This document shows positions 34,061 through 48,560 of a stretch of 64,000 nt of DNA, in pieces (the stretch's first letter is position 1; each line of letters starts with the position of its first letter). Under the pieces are notes generated by a model. That model saw only the letters and a program-made list of their open reading frames with translations, ran no database searches and had not been told where the DNA came from. The position numbers were made by a program, and so were the translations under genes. The DNA is from Lathyrus oleraceus (lineage: Eukaryota > Streptophyta > Magnoliopsida > Fabales > Fabaceae): NCBI RefSeq assembly GCF_024323335.1, contig NC_066581.1, forward strand, positions 227,866,539-227,930,538, in the 5' to 3' direction.

Positions 34061-36000
34061 TTCTTAAGTAAGCATAAATCAGAGGATTTTCAGTATTACT
34101 TTGTGTCTAGTTAAGTTTGTAAATTTGTGAAATAATAGTGACAAAAAATTTCACATTTATCAAACGTTGCATCTAGTATATATTGGAAAGGCGTGTTATA
34201 CCATTTTTGTTAAGCATTTGAGTTTGTATGCTTTATTTGTATCATCTTCTTCTCATGTGCTTTAACATATGTTAATTTTCTAGTTCTCATCATCAAGTTC
34301 CTCAGAAGAGTACCCTTGTAAAATGTTCTCTTGAAGTCGGTATACAAACGCCTACAATGGAACATATGTTTAGTTCCAAGTAACTGTTTTTCAAACACTT
34401 GTATCAAACCCTGTCGGATTAAAAAAAACTATTAGATAGCCTACCTCATAATCAAAACATCAATAACAATATAAGTTATTTAATTTACCTTTTGTTTATC
34501 CAATATGAAACACCATACACGTTCGCCAATGTCTTCAAGAAGTAAAGTTATAAGACAACTCCATGAATCTTTAGTTTTTGTGTCAGCTACCCAAAAAATT
34601 ATAGGTAAATATTGATCGTTTGGATATCTCCCAAAAGCAATCAGTAAAATTTCTCTTTATTTGTTCTTAAGATGACATTCATCCAATCTTATAAACAGTC
34701 TACAAGTCTTTATCAAAATCTTCTTACAACCATTAAATCAAATAAAAAACTTTCCAAATCTTAGTTACAAACCAAAACTAGAGAATTCAATATTTAACTT
34801 ACAAAAATTTCCACATGAAGCTTTCTTCAATTTAACACTATACGACCCTAGTAAAATGTATTTGCTTACCAGAATCTCCCTCAATAACTTTTCTAGCAAG
34901 TTATCTAGCCTTAAATTCCTTACATTCAGGTATTTCGGTTGCATACCTGACGCTTACATCTGATACTACCTTTATTAACTTTATCATAATTTATTCTTAA
35001 GTTTGTCTATAATTACTTTAGAAACCCAATAAACTTTGGCATTTTTTGTTTAGGAATATCCTTTCACATTTGTTCCTGGGGAACAATGTCTTCACCCTGA
35101 ATATTGCTTTTACTACACTAATTCACAACACAGTATAGTCACACTTTTTCTTATGCTCGCATACCATCCTACATCTCTTAACATCATTTTTTGTAGATCT
35201 GATTTCCCTACCATCCAACATATTATACTCAAGTATTTCATGTTTAAACTTCTATAGTGGCAATAATTCATTTCAATCTTGAATGTATAATTCTTAATCA
35301 TAACATTTTCTTCATTGAACCTAATTATAATATAATAGGTATATCTTCACCACCACTATCATTCTCTAATGAACTCTCAAGTTCACCTATGAAATACTTT
35401 TTTTATCACATGTTATTTTCTCATCTCTAGTGTAATAAACCCATGTATTCGTGTTCTAGTGTTGGTTCCATCAAATAAATTCTTAAGATCATTTTTCACA
35501 CCACTAAGTCCAACATCATCATTAATATGAGTACTCAATATGACTTTCATTTGCAACAACTGTAAAACCATCATCAAACCCTTTGTCAATCTTAGACATC
35601 ATATATTCCTCACTGTAATTAAAAATATATCTCTAACTGAATCATCATTCTTGTCCTCTTTTGCAGCATCACTCAAGTAACAATTATCATCAACAAAAAT
35701 AGATTTTCCCCTTTTATTCTATGTAAATTGATCAAAAAATATTGATTTTTCTACACATGCCTTTGGTTCAACATATAGTTATACATCACGCTTATTTATT
35801 CAATATATTTTGACATTTCACATGCATCACTATCCCTCTTGAATGTTTTGAGGTCTTCATCCAAAGATTCACTCTCATGTTTCCACTATAGTTTTACTAC
35901 ATATTGTTGAAACTTGAAATATATTCCCTTAATTATTTCAAGGGTCTCAAAATAGGACCAAAATCATAATCTTGATCACTATAGACATACAACTCACTAT
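34060..36000 (-). pseudogene. MULE (MuDR-type) transposase remnant
   Basis: In one minus-strand frame after another I read family landmarks: an N-terminal zinc/DNA-binding region (35301-35113, then CSPGTNVKGYS and VYWVSKVIIDKL further left), the first catalytic block CRLFIRLDECHLKNK near 34715-34670, PIIFWVADTKTKDSWSCLI near 34605-34550, LLEDIGERVWCFILDKQK near 34548-34495, and the GTKHMFHCRRLYTDFKRTF block at 34380-34325 followed by KAHEKKMIQIKH. This matches the MULE DDE transposase order. Many stops make it a pseudogene. The C-terminal SWIM finger and the terminal inverted repeats are not found. Confidence 0.8.
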
Positions 36001-36377
36001 CTTCGTACCTTAACTTTGGGTCTTTAACAACCCTTAATATATTAAATAAACATAAGTAAACTTATATGTTGTAAACAAAACAAAACAAAACAAAACACAA
36101 TGTAAATAGCATGACCAAATACATATAGTAGATCACACATACATGATAGTTCAACTTTATAAGCATACAATATAATTCAACTTCATATGCATACATTTAG
36201 TTAACAAATACATTTATCATATTCAAACTTTCATATAATCAAATACATATCCAATATAGTTCATTTATCGTTAGCATACACAATATGATATAATTCATAT
36301 ACAATACAATCTAAATACGCATGACATAAAAAATACTATACAATACATACTAATATGATCCAATATAAATTGTAATA
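36000..36377. other. AT-rich spacer, no gene
   Basis: It contains an (ACAAA)n-like patch (36078-36098) and repeated CATACA/TTCAACTT words (36120-36340). I recognise no feature. Confidence 0.5.
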
Positions 36378-36590
36378 GTTTTTTTAAAATATCGGTATCC
36401 AGCCTTGAGACCGATTAATCCAAGGGGACCAGTCTCACTATCCATTTGTGGAGGAATGGTTTAAAGCCAAAGAAAATCTATATGGACTTGGCCCAACACA
36501 AGAATTTTTTCCACCTAACGGGATTCAAACCTAAAACCTTGAGAGGAACACACTCTCAGAACCCAATCTTTCACCATTAAATATGAAAAA
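36378..36590 (-). mobile_element. Possible tRNA-derived SINE remnant
   Basis: On the minus strand, GGTTTGAATCCC (36531-36520) resembles the pol III box B (GGTTCGANTCC), and upstream the segment around 36585-36568 (TTAATGGTGAAAG) sits where a TGGCCTAGTGGT-like box A would be. A T run at 36379-36385 would be the A-tail of the minus-strand unit. The CTTGAGAGGAACACACTCTC stretch between the boxes is a phrase I associate with legume repeats. Box A is badly decayed. Confidence 0.4.
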
Positions 36591-36737
36591 GATAAGAACA
36601 AGGAGACATATCTTTTACTTAAAAGTAATTATTTGATTGCAAGGTATCACCACACATAATATTTAATGTCTTAAACAACTTTGAGGGACCAACACTTTCA
36701 ATGCTTATGTTAAAAAATAAAAAATGAATTGCTTCAA

Positions 36738-36960
36738 TGATGTTATATTGTAATTCATTTCAGTTTCATTTAGGTGTAATTTAGCTTGCATTTGAATTTA
36801 CTTTAGCTTGGGCCTGTGTATATAAGCTAAAGCTTGGTTTAAGTTTGTTAGAGATTATTCATTAAGTGTAACTGTTTTCTTTCTTTCAATATAAAAGCCA
36901 GTTACATTTTTATCTCTTATCTCTCTTCCATCTTCATCTTCTTTCTATTATGCACCAATA
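36738..36960 (+). repeat. 5' LTR of the 36.7-kb copia element
   Basis: It starts TGATGTTATATTG and ends CACCAATA (CA end mutated to TA). It aligns with 42329-42543 through ATTGTAATTCATTT, GTGTATATAAGCTAAAGC and GTTAGAGATTATTCATT. GTATATAAG (near 36815) is the likely TATA region. The primer binding site TTGGTATTTAGAGCTC follows at 36962-36977, a decayed tRNA-iMet match. Confidence 0.8.
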
Positions 36961-37166
36961 ATTGGTATTTAGAGCTCCGATTTAGATCCACGAGAAACAC
37001 CAACAGAAACACGAGTAAACGTGAGGTCTGTGTGATTGATTTTGTTTCTTGAATTCGCGTTGAATTTACGATCAAAATAGTAACAGAATCACATTTCTTT
37101 ATTCTAAAATATTGGGAAACACAAGTGTTTGGTGAGATCTGAGTGGTTTCTTGCACAAGATCAAAG

Positions 37167-37980
37167 ATGAATGGTGGAAACAATAGCTTGAATACAAAGC
37201 TTCCAGTATTTGATGGAAAGAACTAGAATCGATGGATGGCCCAGATGTGTGTTTTGTTTGGTGTTCAAGATGTTCTTGATCTTGTCAATGGCAGTTATGC
37301 AGCGGTTGCAGCAGATGCAACTGAAGCACAAAGGAACACATATAGAGGGATGAGAAAAAAGGATCGGAAAGCTCTATTCTACATCCATCAGTGTGTGAAT
37401 GTGAATGTGTTTGAGAAGATCGTTGATTTGACGATGCCGAAGGCTGTGTGGGACACACTAGTACGGTGATACGGTGGTGATGCATCAATGAAGAATGTGA
37501 AGCTTCAGTCTTTATGTAAGCAGTGTGATAATCACAACATGAGAATCAATGAGAAGGTACCTATTTACATCTATAGAGTGATTATTATCATAAATGAGAT
37601 GAAATCTTGTGGAAAGACTCTTTATGAACAAGTAATCATTAAAAAGATATTGGGATGACTTAATCCTTAGTTTGATTACATTGTTGTAGCAATTTAACAT
37701 TGTAAGGATCTGACCACCATGATAGTTGAAGAGCTGCAAAGCAGTCTAGAGGCACAAGATTTGTGTCTGACTGAGAGAACATCTGAAAGAGAGGTAGAGC
37801 AGGCTCTAAAGGCATTTTCTAGTCAGAAGAAGCAGAAGCAGTCTTGGTCAGAGGCCAAGAAGAAACATTAGAAGGGAAACATAAGTTTAACAATAAGAAG
37901 GTTTAATGTTACTGTTGTAAGAAGTTTGGTCACTTTGCTGCTGACTGTTAGTCAAACATGGAAAGAAAAAAAAAGGTAAA
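37167..37980 (+). pseudogene. gag: copia gag, broken
   Basis: The ATG at 37167 starts MNGGNNSLNTKLPVFDGKN; a TAG comes soon after. The UBN2-type core follows (37236-37469, with YRGMRKKDRKALFYIHQCV and MPKAVWDTLV) and continues with further stops to 37860. A complete zinc knuckle, CYCCKKFGHFAADC, lies near 37909-37950 and fits CX2CX4HX4C. Gag would package element RNA. At least five stops interrupt it. Confidence 0.85.
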
Positions 37981-38029
37981 CATAGTCAAAAGAGAGTCTG
38001 ATGATGACATGTGCTATTGATGGCTTATA

Positions 38030-39070
38030 AATCTAATGGTGAATATTTGGTAGATTGGTGGTATATGGACACTGACTGCTCAAATCATCTATCTGGAAAT
38101 AAATAATGGCTGATTAATTTTGAATATAAAAAGAGGACACAAATTAGATGTGCTGATGATAAGTATCTAAATGTTGAAGGAGTAGGAAATGTCAAGGTCA
38201 GAGTGAAGAATCGCAAAACTCTTCTGATCAAAGATGTTTGGTATGTTCCTAGCATGAAGAGAAATCTGATGAGTGTAGGTCGACTAATTGAAAAAGGTTT
38301 CTCAGTTACTATGAAGGACACTCTCTTGAAGTTGTATGATTCTAATCAGAAGATGATTATGTAGTATGAACAATGAAGCAACAGAACATTCAAGGTGAAT
38401 ATGGAAACATCTGAAACTAAGTGCCTTAGTGCAGAAGGTGACAGTGAGCTGTGGCACAATTGATTGAGGTATTTGAACTTCAGAAGCTTAGAGCATATGA
38501 GTTCTAAGAAGTTGGTACATGACATTCCTAAGATTTTGAAGCCTAAGAAGTTTTGTGAGATATGCATGAAAGGTAAGCAACCTAGATTTCCATTTGCATC
38601 AGAAGTAGCCCCAAGAGTAAAACATGCTCTATGAGTAGTGCATTATGATCTGCGTGGACCATTTGGAGTAACTTTGCTTGGAGGAAATAAGTATTTTATG
38701 TCATTTGTGGATGAGTTCACAAGAATGACATGAGTATCCCTCATGAAGTTCAAACACGAGGTATTTGTTGAATTTAAGAAGTTCAGAGTCAAGGCTGATA
38801 ATCAGAGTGGACAGAGTCTAAAGAGTCTCAGAATTGATAATGGAGGTGAGTACAACTCTACAAAGTTCAAGAAGTATTGTGAGTAGAATGGAATTGAGCA
38901 TGAGGTTACTTATCCATACACTCCTTAGCTCAATGGTCTTGCTGAAAGAAGAAATAGAACTTTGCTTGATATGACAAGGAGCATGCGGAAGGAGAAGAAG
39001 CTACCTCACACCTTGTGGGGAGAAGTTGTTGCCACAGCAACATGTGTCCAACTAAGAAGCTAAAGTAAAT
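38030..39070 (+). pseudogene. pol: copia protease and integrase, broken
   Basis: The protease site YMDTDCSNHLSGNK lies near 38064-38105, where the usual Asp-Thr/Ser-Gly has Gly replaced by Asp. After WYVPSMKRNLMSVGRLI comes the pre-integrase zinc finger region (LWHN .. CEICMKGKQ, about 38449-38580). The integrase core follows: VHYDLRGPF (Asp), SLRIDNGGEYN (Asp), and NGLAERRNRTLLDM (Glu), 38640-38980. Stops occur at about 38463, 38632, 38731, 38884 and 38926. The second and third catalytic acidic residues and spacing remain readable. Confidence 0.85.
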
Positions 39071-39173
39071 TGTTCCTTTGGAGAAGGGGACTAGAGATAA
39101 GCAAAGTCTTATCCATCTAAAGGTGTTTGGTTATGTTTATTAAAAACATGTTTCAGATGGTAAGAGAAGGAAG

Positions 39174-39720
39174 TTGGATGATAAAAGTAGAGTTATGTTG
39201 ATTGTAGGGTACCACAACAAATGTTTTTTTAAGCTCTACTGTCATGTAACTAACAAAGTTGAATTCAATATAGATGTCATTATGGAAGAATCAGAAGTGT
39301 GGGATTCGAACATGTCTCAATCCAATTCAGGTGCAGTGTTAACACCTGAGTTGACTTCTAAATACATTTTAGACTTTGAAGGAGAATCTACCTCTGAATG
39401 AGATTCTGAGTCTGAAAAAGAGTCAAAGTCTGAAGGTGACTCTGATGTTGAAGACCAGTCTGACTCTGAAGTTGAGTCTAAAGACGAAGCTGACTCTGAA
39501 GGTGAATTTGATTCTGGTCTAGATTCTGATGATGATCCGGACTTTGGTGGTAATCATGCCTCTGAAGGTGGTCATGCCTCTGAAGGTGGACCAGACTTTG
39601 AAAGTAGTCCAACATATGATATTGTTCCATTATCTGAAGAAGATTCTAAATAAGTTCAGAGGCCACAAAGAATTAGACAAATACCAAGGAAATTTTCAGA
39701 GTTTGACATGTTGTAAGATA
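39174..39720 (+). pseudogene. copia linker with acidic repeat tract
   Basis: This connects integrase to RT. From 39390 to 39610 it encodes a run of Glu/Ser/Asp with repeated SEGDS/SEVES/SEGE units, built from repeated TCTGAAGGTGA/GACTCTGA words, and three copies of (N/G)HASEGG-type units. Acidic linkers are common here in some copia groups, but this one is expanded. It is interrupted by a TGA near 39399 and a TAA near 39651. Confidence 0.7.
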
Positions 39721-39779
39721 CTGAGATAGACTCTGAATGGGAAGTCATTCAGTGTGCCATGTTGGTAGACTCTGAATAA

Positions 39780-41765
39780 GTAAGTACTAAAGAAGTTCTC
39801 AAGAAGAAAGTGTGGTTGAAGGCCATGAAAGAAGAATTTGAGGCTATAGAGAGAAACACGACTTGGGGTTAACCGAGCTTCCAAAGAACAAGAAATCCAT
39901 CAATGTGAGATGGATTTAAAAGGTGAAACTGGAGCCAAATGGATCAATTGGCAAACACAAAGCAAACTTAATAGCTATAGGATTTCTACAGAAACCTGGA
40001 CTAGATTACTTTGAGGTGTTTTCTCCTATAGCTAGACATGAAACAATTTGGCTGGTGATTGTTATAGTTGCTAACAAGAATTGGCCTCTAATGCATTTAG
40101 ATGTGAAGTCTGCCTTTCTGGGTGGTCATTTACAAAAAGAAGTTTATGTATCACAACCTCCTAGGTTTGTGAAAAAGAATCAGGAAGGGATGGTGTACAA
40201 GTTGCATAAATCCTTGTATGGACTGAAACAAGCTCCAAGAGCTTGGAATCTGAAAATTGATTCATTTTTCAAGCTTCAAGGATTCAGAAAGTGTGAGATG
40301 GAGTATGGCGTATATGTTCTGAATATCTATGATGGTAATATTGAAGGAGAAAAGCAATCCAAAATGCAGCGGAATTTAAAATTTCTCCTTTAGTGATCCT
40401 TACGAATGGGCATGATCAGTGATAGAATCGTTACCTCTTGTGGTGATTGTAACCTTTGATGCAGATCTACGGAGCAATCATGAACGTTGAACGATGACAA
40501 TGCCTCTTCTCAGTCCACACGGACGGATTCCTTCAATCTCAATGCTAGCTGCTACGAATGAAGGCTTTGAGTGAGAGAGAGAGAGAAACGAAATTGAAAC
40601 TTTTCAAATGCTTCCACATAATGGTTCTATTTATAGAACCACTTGTGTGGGCTGCAAGCTAAAAAACCCACTCAAGTGTATGTGGCCCATATCTTATAAT
40701 ATGCCAAAATCACTTAAGCGCGTGGTACCTCACCATATTTTGCATTCTACTTAAGTACACCGTACCTTACGATGTTCTACAATTCACTTAAGTGCACCGT
40801 GCATTGCGGTATTCCTTAGTTACTCTATCTCTCATCAATCCGTCCTTTTGTGTGTGACCCTGTAGGTTTTCGCGGCATTGGCAATTATATTAAATCACGT
40901 ATTTAACATAATAAATAGTGAGCGGTATCTAGCAACACATTACTGCTACCCAAGACACAAAAATGTCATGTTATCTGACAAATCCTTTTGTGATAACACT
41001 TATGTGTACAATTACCCTTTTACCCTTATGTATATATTGAACACAAGGCATAGACCGTGTCATCCTTGTCCAGTTCAATATTGGGCCCATAGACATTTAT
41101 CCTGTTACGCCGGATGGGCAAATTCCATCTAGGTCACTCATGTCCCTTAGCATGCTTCGTGGAGTACCCATCAACTGTCTTTATGGTAATCCAGTTGCGG
41201 ACAATGTTTGATCAGCAATAAGGCACTCGACTCTACATCTAGGATCCATAGTGGTTTCAGGTCGAAGGGTGGTATACACCATTATCACCATGAGAATAAC
41301 TTATGACACTTTGCATAACATTCTATATAGTATTCTCATAGCGGGTCAATCCAGTATAAATATTACTCTTAATATTCATACATATGTTTAGGACTTAATA
41401 ACTCCTTATCCATGATCCATGAGATGTGATCATCAGTCTATATACATAATAGTCTTAATGCTTTAATGTTATCCCACTTCACAATAAAGCTCGACTATGG
41501 ATACTTTAAGAATAATGTCCTTCTGTTTAATGTGATCTCATGATTAAGTCACACTTGATACATTAAACAGACTATCTATTCTAGGGACTTTATTAGACAA
41601 ATATAATAAAGAAAAAGCATTTTATTATTAATAAATAATTTGATACAAGTACCAAAAGTATTGGCCTCTAGGGCTTACACCAACAAATATGATTCTGGTG
41701 TGTCTTTATGTTGATTACATATTGCTGACAGGGAGTTGTATTTCTGAAATGAACAAGTTCAAGAA
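39780..41765 (+). pseudogene. pol: copia RT, split by a solo LTR
   Basis: The first piece (39780-40336) has the blocks KANLIAIGFLQKPGLDYFEV, FSPIARHETIWLVIVI, HLDVKSAFLGGHLQKEVYV and LHKSLYGLKQAPRAWN. The next residues are interrupted by the insertion at 40342. Coding resumes at 41691 with VCLYVDYILLTGS, where the catalytic YVDD is YVDY, so the last Asp is lost. After SEMNKFKK (about 41765) the text jumps to ALMYVKGTLKYGI, which belongs to the end of the RT connection, so roughly 100 or more residues are missing. Confidence 0.88.
40342..41685 (-). mobile_element. Solo LTR, 1344 bp (copy 2), inside copia RT
   Basis: It starts TGAAGGAGAAAAGC and ends TTACACCAACA, and is flanked by perfect AATAT duplications at 40337-40341 and 41686-41690. 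It is a close relative of 7384-8758. The exact duplication and interruption of a continuous RT reading frame leave no doubt that it inserted here. It has no coding capacity, and a short ORF near 40878 is incidental. Strand is inferred as for copy 1. Confidence 0.9.
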
Positions 41766-42300
41766 GGCTCTAATGTATGTAAAAGGAACTCTGAAGTATG
41801 GAATTTTATTTTCATTTGGAGGATCAGATGATGCTGAGTTGATATGTCACTTAGACTCTGACTGGTGTGGAGACAAAGTTGACATAAGAAGCACTATAGG
41901 ATACTTATTTAAGTACATTGGAGCCCCCATTTCTTGGTGTTCCAAGAAGAAACCAGTTGTTGTTTTATCAACATGTGAAGCTGAATAGATTGTTGGTGCA
42001 TTATCAGCTTGTCAAGTCGTGTGCCTGATAAATTTGTTGTAGGAATTGAAGTTCAAGGTGAGCAAATCAGTCAAGATGATGATAGACAACAAATATGTCA
42101 TAAGTCTTGCAAAGAACCCAGTGTTGCATGTGAGAAGTAAGCATATAGAGACAAAGTTCCATTTTCTGCACAATCAAGTTCATAATGGATTGCTTGAAGT
42201 GGTTCACAGTAGCACTTAGAAGTAGCTGGCAGATGTGCTGACTAAGGCTATCAAGACCGAACACTTTATCCATTTGAAGGATACAATTGGTGTTGTTGAT
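41766..42300 (+). pseudogene. pol: copia RNase H end, broken
   Basis: Recognisable blocks are GYLFKYIGAPISWCSKKKPV, then VVLSTCEAE with TAG at 41986-41988, followed by LAKNPVLHVRSKHIETKFHF and HNGLLEVVH. The catalytic Asp region (LDSDWCGD) is present near 41845. Two or more stops follow. It would degrade the RNA template in a working element. Confidence 0.85.
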
Positions 42301-42328
42301 TTTGATTAGCTGAATATGAATTAAGGGA

Positions 42329-42543
42329 TGAAGTTAGATTGTAATTCATTTTAGGTTCACTTAGGTGTAATTTAGCTTGCATATGAATTTACTTTAACTT
42401 AAGTTTGTGTATATAAGTTAAAGCTTGATTTAAGTTTGTTAGAGATTATTCATTCAGTGTGACTCTTTTAATCCTTTCAATAGAAACGTTAGTTACATTT
42501 TCTCTCTCTTCCATCTTCATTATCTTCATCTTGTACACCAACA
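42329..42543 (+). repeat. 3' LTR of the 36.7-kb copia element
   Basis: It starts TGAAGTTAGATTG after a short purine-rich AATTAAGGGA and ends CACCAACA. It aligns along its whole length with 36738-36960 with many point differences, so the element is considerably older than the Tat/Ogre-like one. Confidence 0.8.
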
Positions 42544-44039
42544 AATACTATAATGTCTTTCCTTTTCATATTCGCCTATGATTTATAGATTTTCATAAGA
42601 AATTTGAGATATGAGAAGACTTGTGAATTATATTTCAAGTTGAGTCGTATTTTAATTTGTTTTAAGGTTACAATTCTATTTTTGTAATTCTGTGGGTTTC
42701 ACTAAATTTATCTTTTTTTACTTGATTATGTTGCAATCCGTGATTCCACTAATTATGTTGCAACTTTTTCTATTTGTTCAAATTTTGTTCTTTCTATTAA
42801 GCCAAAAGTATCACTAATAGTACATAATAAATCATATTTTGCTAAGGCCTTATTTTCAATCCTAAAAACAAAACGAGTTGCGACTAAAATATTACTTTAA
42901 ACTCTTATAAAAGTGAATTTAAATGTATATTTTATTGAGAATAACAAGTGTGGATAGTGTGGGGAAGTTCTATTTTAATTAAAAATGTGGAGATTTAAGG
43001 ATTTATAAGTGAAAGAAACACATCTATCATCTTAAATTTTTTGGTGAATGTGTGATGTGTCTCTCACAAGATGTGTTATTCATAAAAAGAAATGTCTCAA
43101 TATTAAAAATACTCTCTTGTGTTGTCTCTCTGAATAATTCTAATAGTGGTATCATGAGTTTATGGTTGTGGGTAGAGTGTTTTGTTGAAGAGTGTCAACG
43201 ACAATACAAATGTATGTGGATAAAATAGTTTTCACTTGAAGGGAAATGTTGAGAATAAAAAATATGAGTTTGATAAAAGAAATCATATTTATTATAAATA
43301 TGAAAACTTGAAGATATATAAATAAGAGAATTCATATACATTATGTAATATGTCTTGTTCATAAAAAAGAAAGATTTTAATTTTAAAAATATTTCTCTCG
43401 TATTAATCTTCTGAATAACCCCAACTTATTTAGTATTATACAAATAGGGATCAACAACCATGAGTTTAATGGGACAGCTCTAAAAGTATAAGGTTAGGCT
43501 TAGTGCTAAATTAGTTGCGGGTTCCAAAAGACCCTAATAATAATAATTAGACAATAGTAAGTTAGTTGATTATTGCCTACCAAATCCTACCCCACCATAA
43601 CTAATTAAAAGCAAATGAAAGTGATCATGTTCATGTGGGTCACAAAACCCAGAAAGCATAAATTTAGAAAAGCTAGTATTCTACATAAGCGTAGTAGCGT
43701 AAGTCTAAAATGGTTGCTATCATAACCAATTTGTGTGTAAGTTTATCCAACACAACCATCATTTTGAAGATTCCTTGCCCTAGACGCGGCTATAAACTAA
43801 GATTGGAGACATATAATATGGATATAGTTGTTTATTAGAAAGTGGCATATAATATACGTATATAAATAAGCAACAACATGATGCTGATTGAAGGACCTTA
43901 TCAATCATCGTCACTTCCTAGGCTGTAGGTGACTTTGATGCCATGTGGGGTATGTATACTAATAGTATAAATTGTTATTTTATTTATAAATACTAGGGCT
44001 AGCCAGGATACGAAATTTGGATGCATATCTTGTTAGAGA
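42544..44039. other. AT-rich DNA, no gene
   Basis: No ORF with features. A related sentence of sequence, AATGTTGAGAATAAAAAATATGAG (43245) and GAGAATAACAAGTGTGG (42938), suggests old LTR-like repeats, but I could not assign them. Confidence 0.45.
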
Positions 44040-44141
44040 AATGATATCTATACACCAATGTTTGTACACCTACACCGTTTACAGTACCATTTCAATTTTT
44101 TATTGTTAATTTCTCTCTCCTATTATAAATAAATAAAACAT

Positions 44142-44255
<114 letters not shown>

Positions 44256-44711
44256 TATTTAAAATATTATAAAAAAATTTATTTTTATTTTTTAAATTAA
44301 AAAAATATGAATATAAAAATATATGATTGACCAACTTTATAGCTTTATTAATCCATATTTTATATTTTATTAACCAACTTTATTTTACTAATAAAAAATA
44401 TTTTTAATATCTGAAAGTTTATTAACCAACTTCATCACTTCATTAACCAATGTTTTACATTTTATTAACCAACTTTATTTTATTATTAAAAATTTACTGT
44501 TCACGAATGGTTATTCTTCCCGAATAAAGTATTGAAGTTGGTTAATAACTTACATATCTTTAGTTAATATTATAATGAAGTTGGTTAATAACTCAATTTT
44601 ATATTTGTACTATAAAGTAAATTTATAATTTTTTTTAAAAAAATAATATATTTTTTTATTTTAAAAAAAATATTATTTTGTAAATAATATATTTTTATTT
44701 TTTTAAAAAAA

Positions 44712-44745
44712 ACACTGTTCACCGTATAAATACGGTGAACAGTGT
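44712..44745. repeat. Perfect 15-bp hairpin
   Basis: ACACTGTTCACCGTA and its exact inverse TACGGTGAACAGTGT are separated by TAAA. It is GC-richer than its AT-rich surroundings and sits close to the right end of the MITE-like unit. There is no T run typical of a bacterial terminator, and none is expected here. Confidence 0.85.
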
Positions 44746-44789
44746 ATGGTGTAAGTATTGGTGTCAAATTTTGGTGTATGAATAGCATT

Positions 44790-47500
<2,711 letters not shown>

Positions 47501-47947
47501 ATGGAATGATCATTTCATCCACTACCACTAATGGTCACCACCTAATCCAACAATAACACCAAAAACCTGAAATACATGCAGCAAATGATACCCAACAGTA
47601 AAAATAAACCAAATATAAAATAGTAAACAAAATGGGAAATGATAAAAAAAACATAAAACAAAAAAAAACATAGTTAAACCTCCCCCACACTTGAACTAAA
47701 CATTGGCCTCAATATTTTAGAACGAGATAGAAGGAGGACGACTCACAATGTCCAACTGAGGAGGTTGAGGCTGAAAGTGAAACATCAATTGTCGCATCAT
47801 CAGGTTCATCTCATCCAACACCGCCCCTTGCCGAGCCTGCTCGATGCCTTGTCTTGATTGCTCGGTTCAAAGGTCACTGAGCTCGGTTTATACCCATGCC
47901 CACTAGTCGTTATTCATGGACGATGATCCAGTGCCCTGTTGGGTTGA

Positions 47948-48560
47948 CTATTGGGGCGGGGGTACAAATGGCTCCTGATGTTGCTCGTCTTCATTTATCT
48001 GTTCACCTGCAACCATATTTCCAGCATCGCAGTCTTCCTTTGTATTAGGGTCAGCACTCACATACAACCAATTAGCACAATCAGCAATACTTACTCTGTC
48101 AGGATTAGGTAGTGCAATGATAAACCTTTTATGGATAAGAACAGAGTAGTAATCATGTGAAACAGAAATCATACCTTGTTGGATGAGAGATGCCATGTCA
48201 ATTTTTGTCTTACGTGCCACCGGGGTGTCTTCAAGTAAAACCGCGTGATAACCGAAATGTTCAGCAATCTGGGTAATCATGCCCCAACAAAAATACCACC
48301 GGAGTCCGCCCGACCAACTCTCCCAAAGTAATCAGCTGCAAAGGAAGAAACATTGATGGCCTGATTCTGTGTCATCGAGTATAGGAAGAACAACTCTCGT
48401 TGAGTTGCCACGCATGTACTATCACCATGTCCAAATAGAGTATACACCAGATATTTTTGGGCATAGCGGAAGCACGAGTTCTGGATGTCGGAGGCTTTTG
48501 CACCCTTGAAGGTGTAATCAGTCCTCCCAATAATAACAGTCCAGAAATCTTGTGGAGCAA
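47948..48560 (-). pseudogene. Extra ORF downstream of pol (plant transposon protein type)
   Basis: The best frame is 48280-47948; upstream, another frame reads GHGDSTCVATQRELFFLYSM and NQAINVSSFAADYFGRVGR (about 48450-48320), with a frameshift at about 48282. The layout (an initial FFLYSM.. block, then ITQIAEHFGYHAVLLEDTPV) resembles the putative plant transposon protein domain found in the extra ORF of Athila-type elements. The function of that domain is unknown, and the assignment is by pattern only. A proline-rich end (PPPQ) closes it. Confidence 0.5.

Larger units (their letters stand above)
36738..42543 (+). mobile_element. Ty1/copia element with both LTRs, decayed
   Basis: LTRs of about 220 bp (36738-36960 and 42329-42543) flank gag, protease, integrase, RT and RNase H in copia order on the plus strand. 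The RT is split by a 1344-bp solo LTR (40342-41685). A further stretch between RT and RNase H is missing. Flanking 5-mers (TTCAA and AATAC) do not match, so one end has changed or my LTR edge is off by a few bases. It has many in-frame stops and is old compared with the 17.3-32.1 kb element. Confidence 0.88.

Noticed and set aside
36917..37183. Minus-strand 88-codon ORF
   Set aside because: It is the shadow of the copia leader and gag start on the opposite strand.
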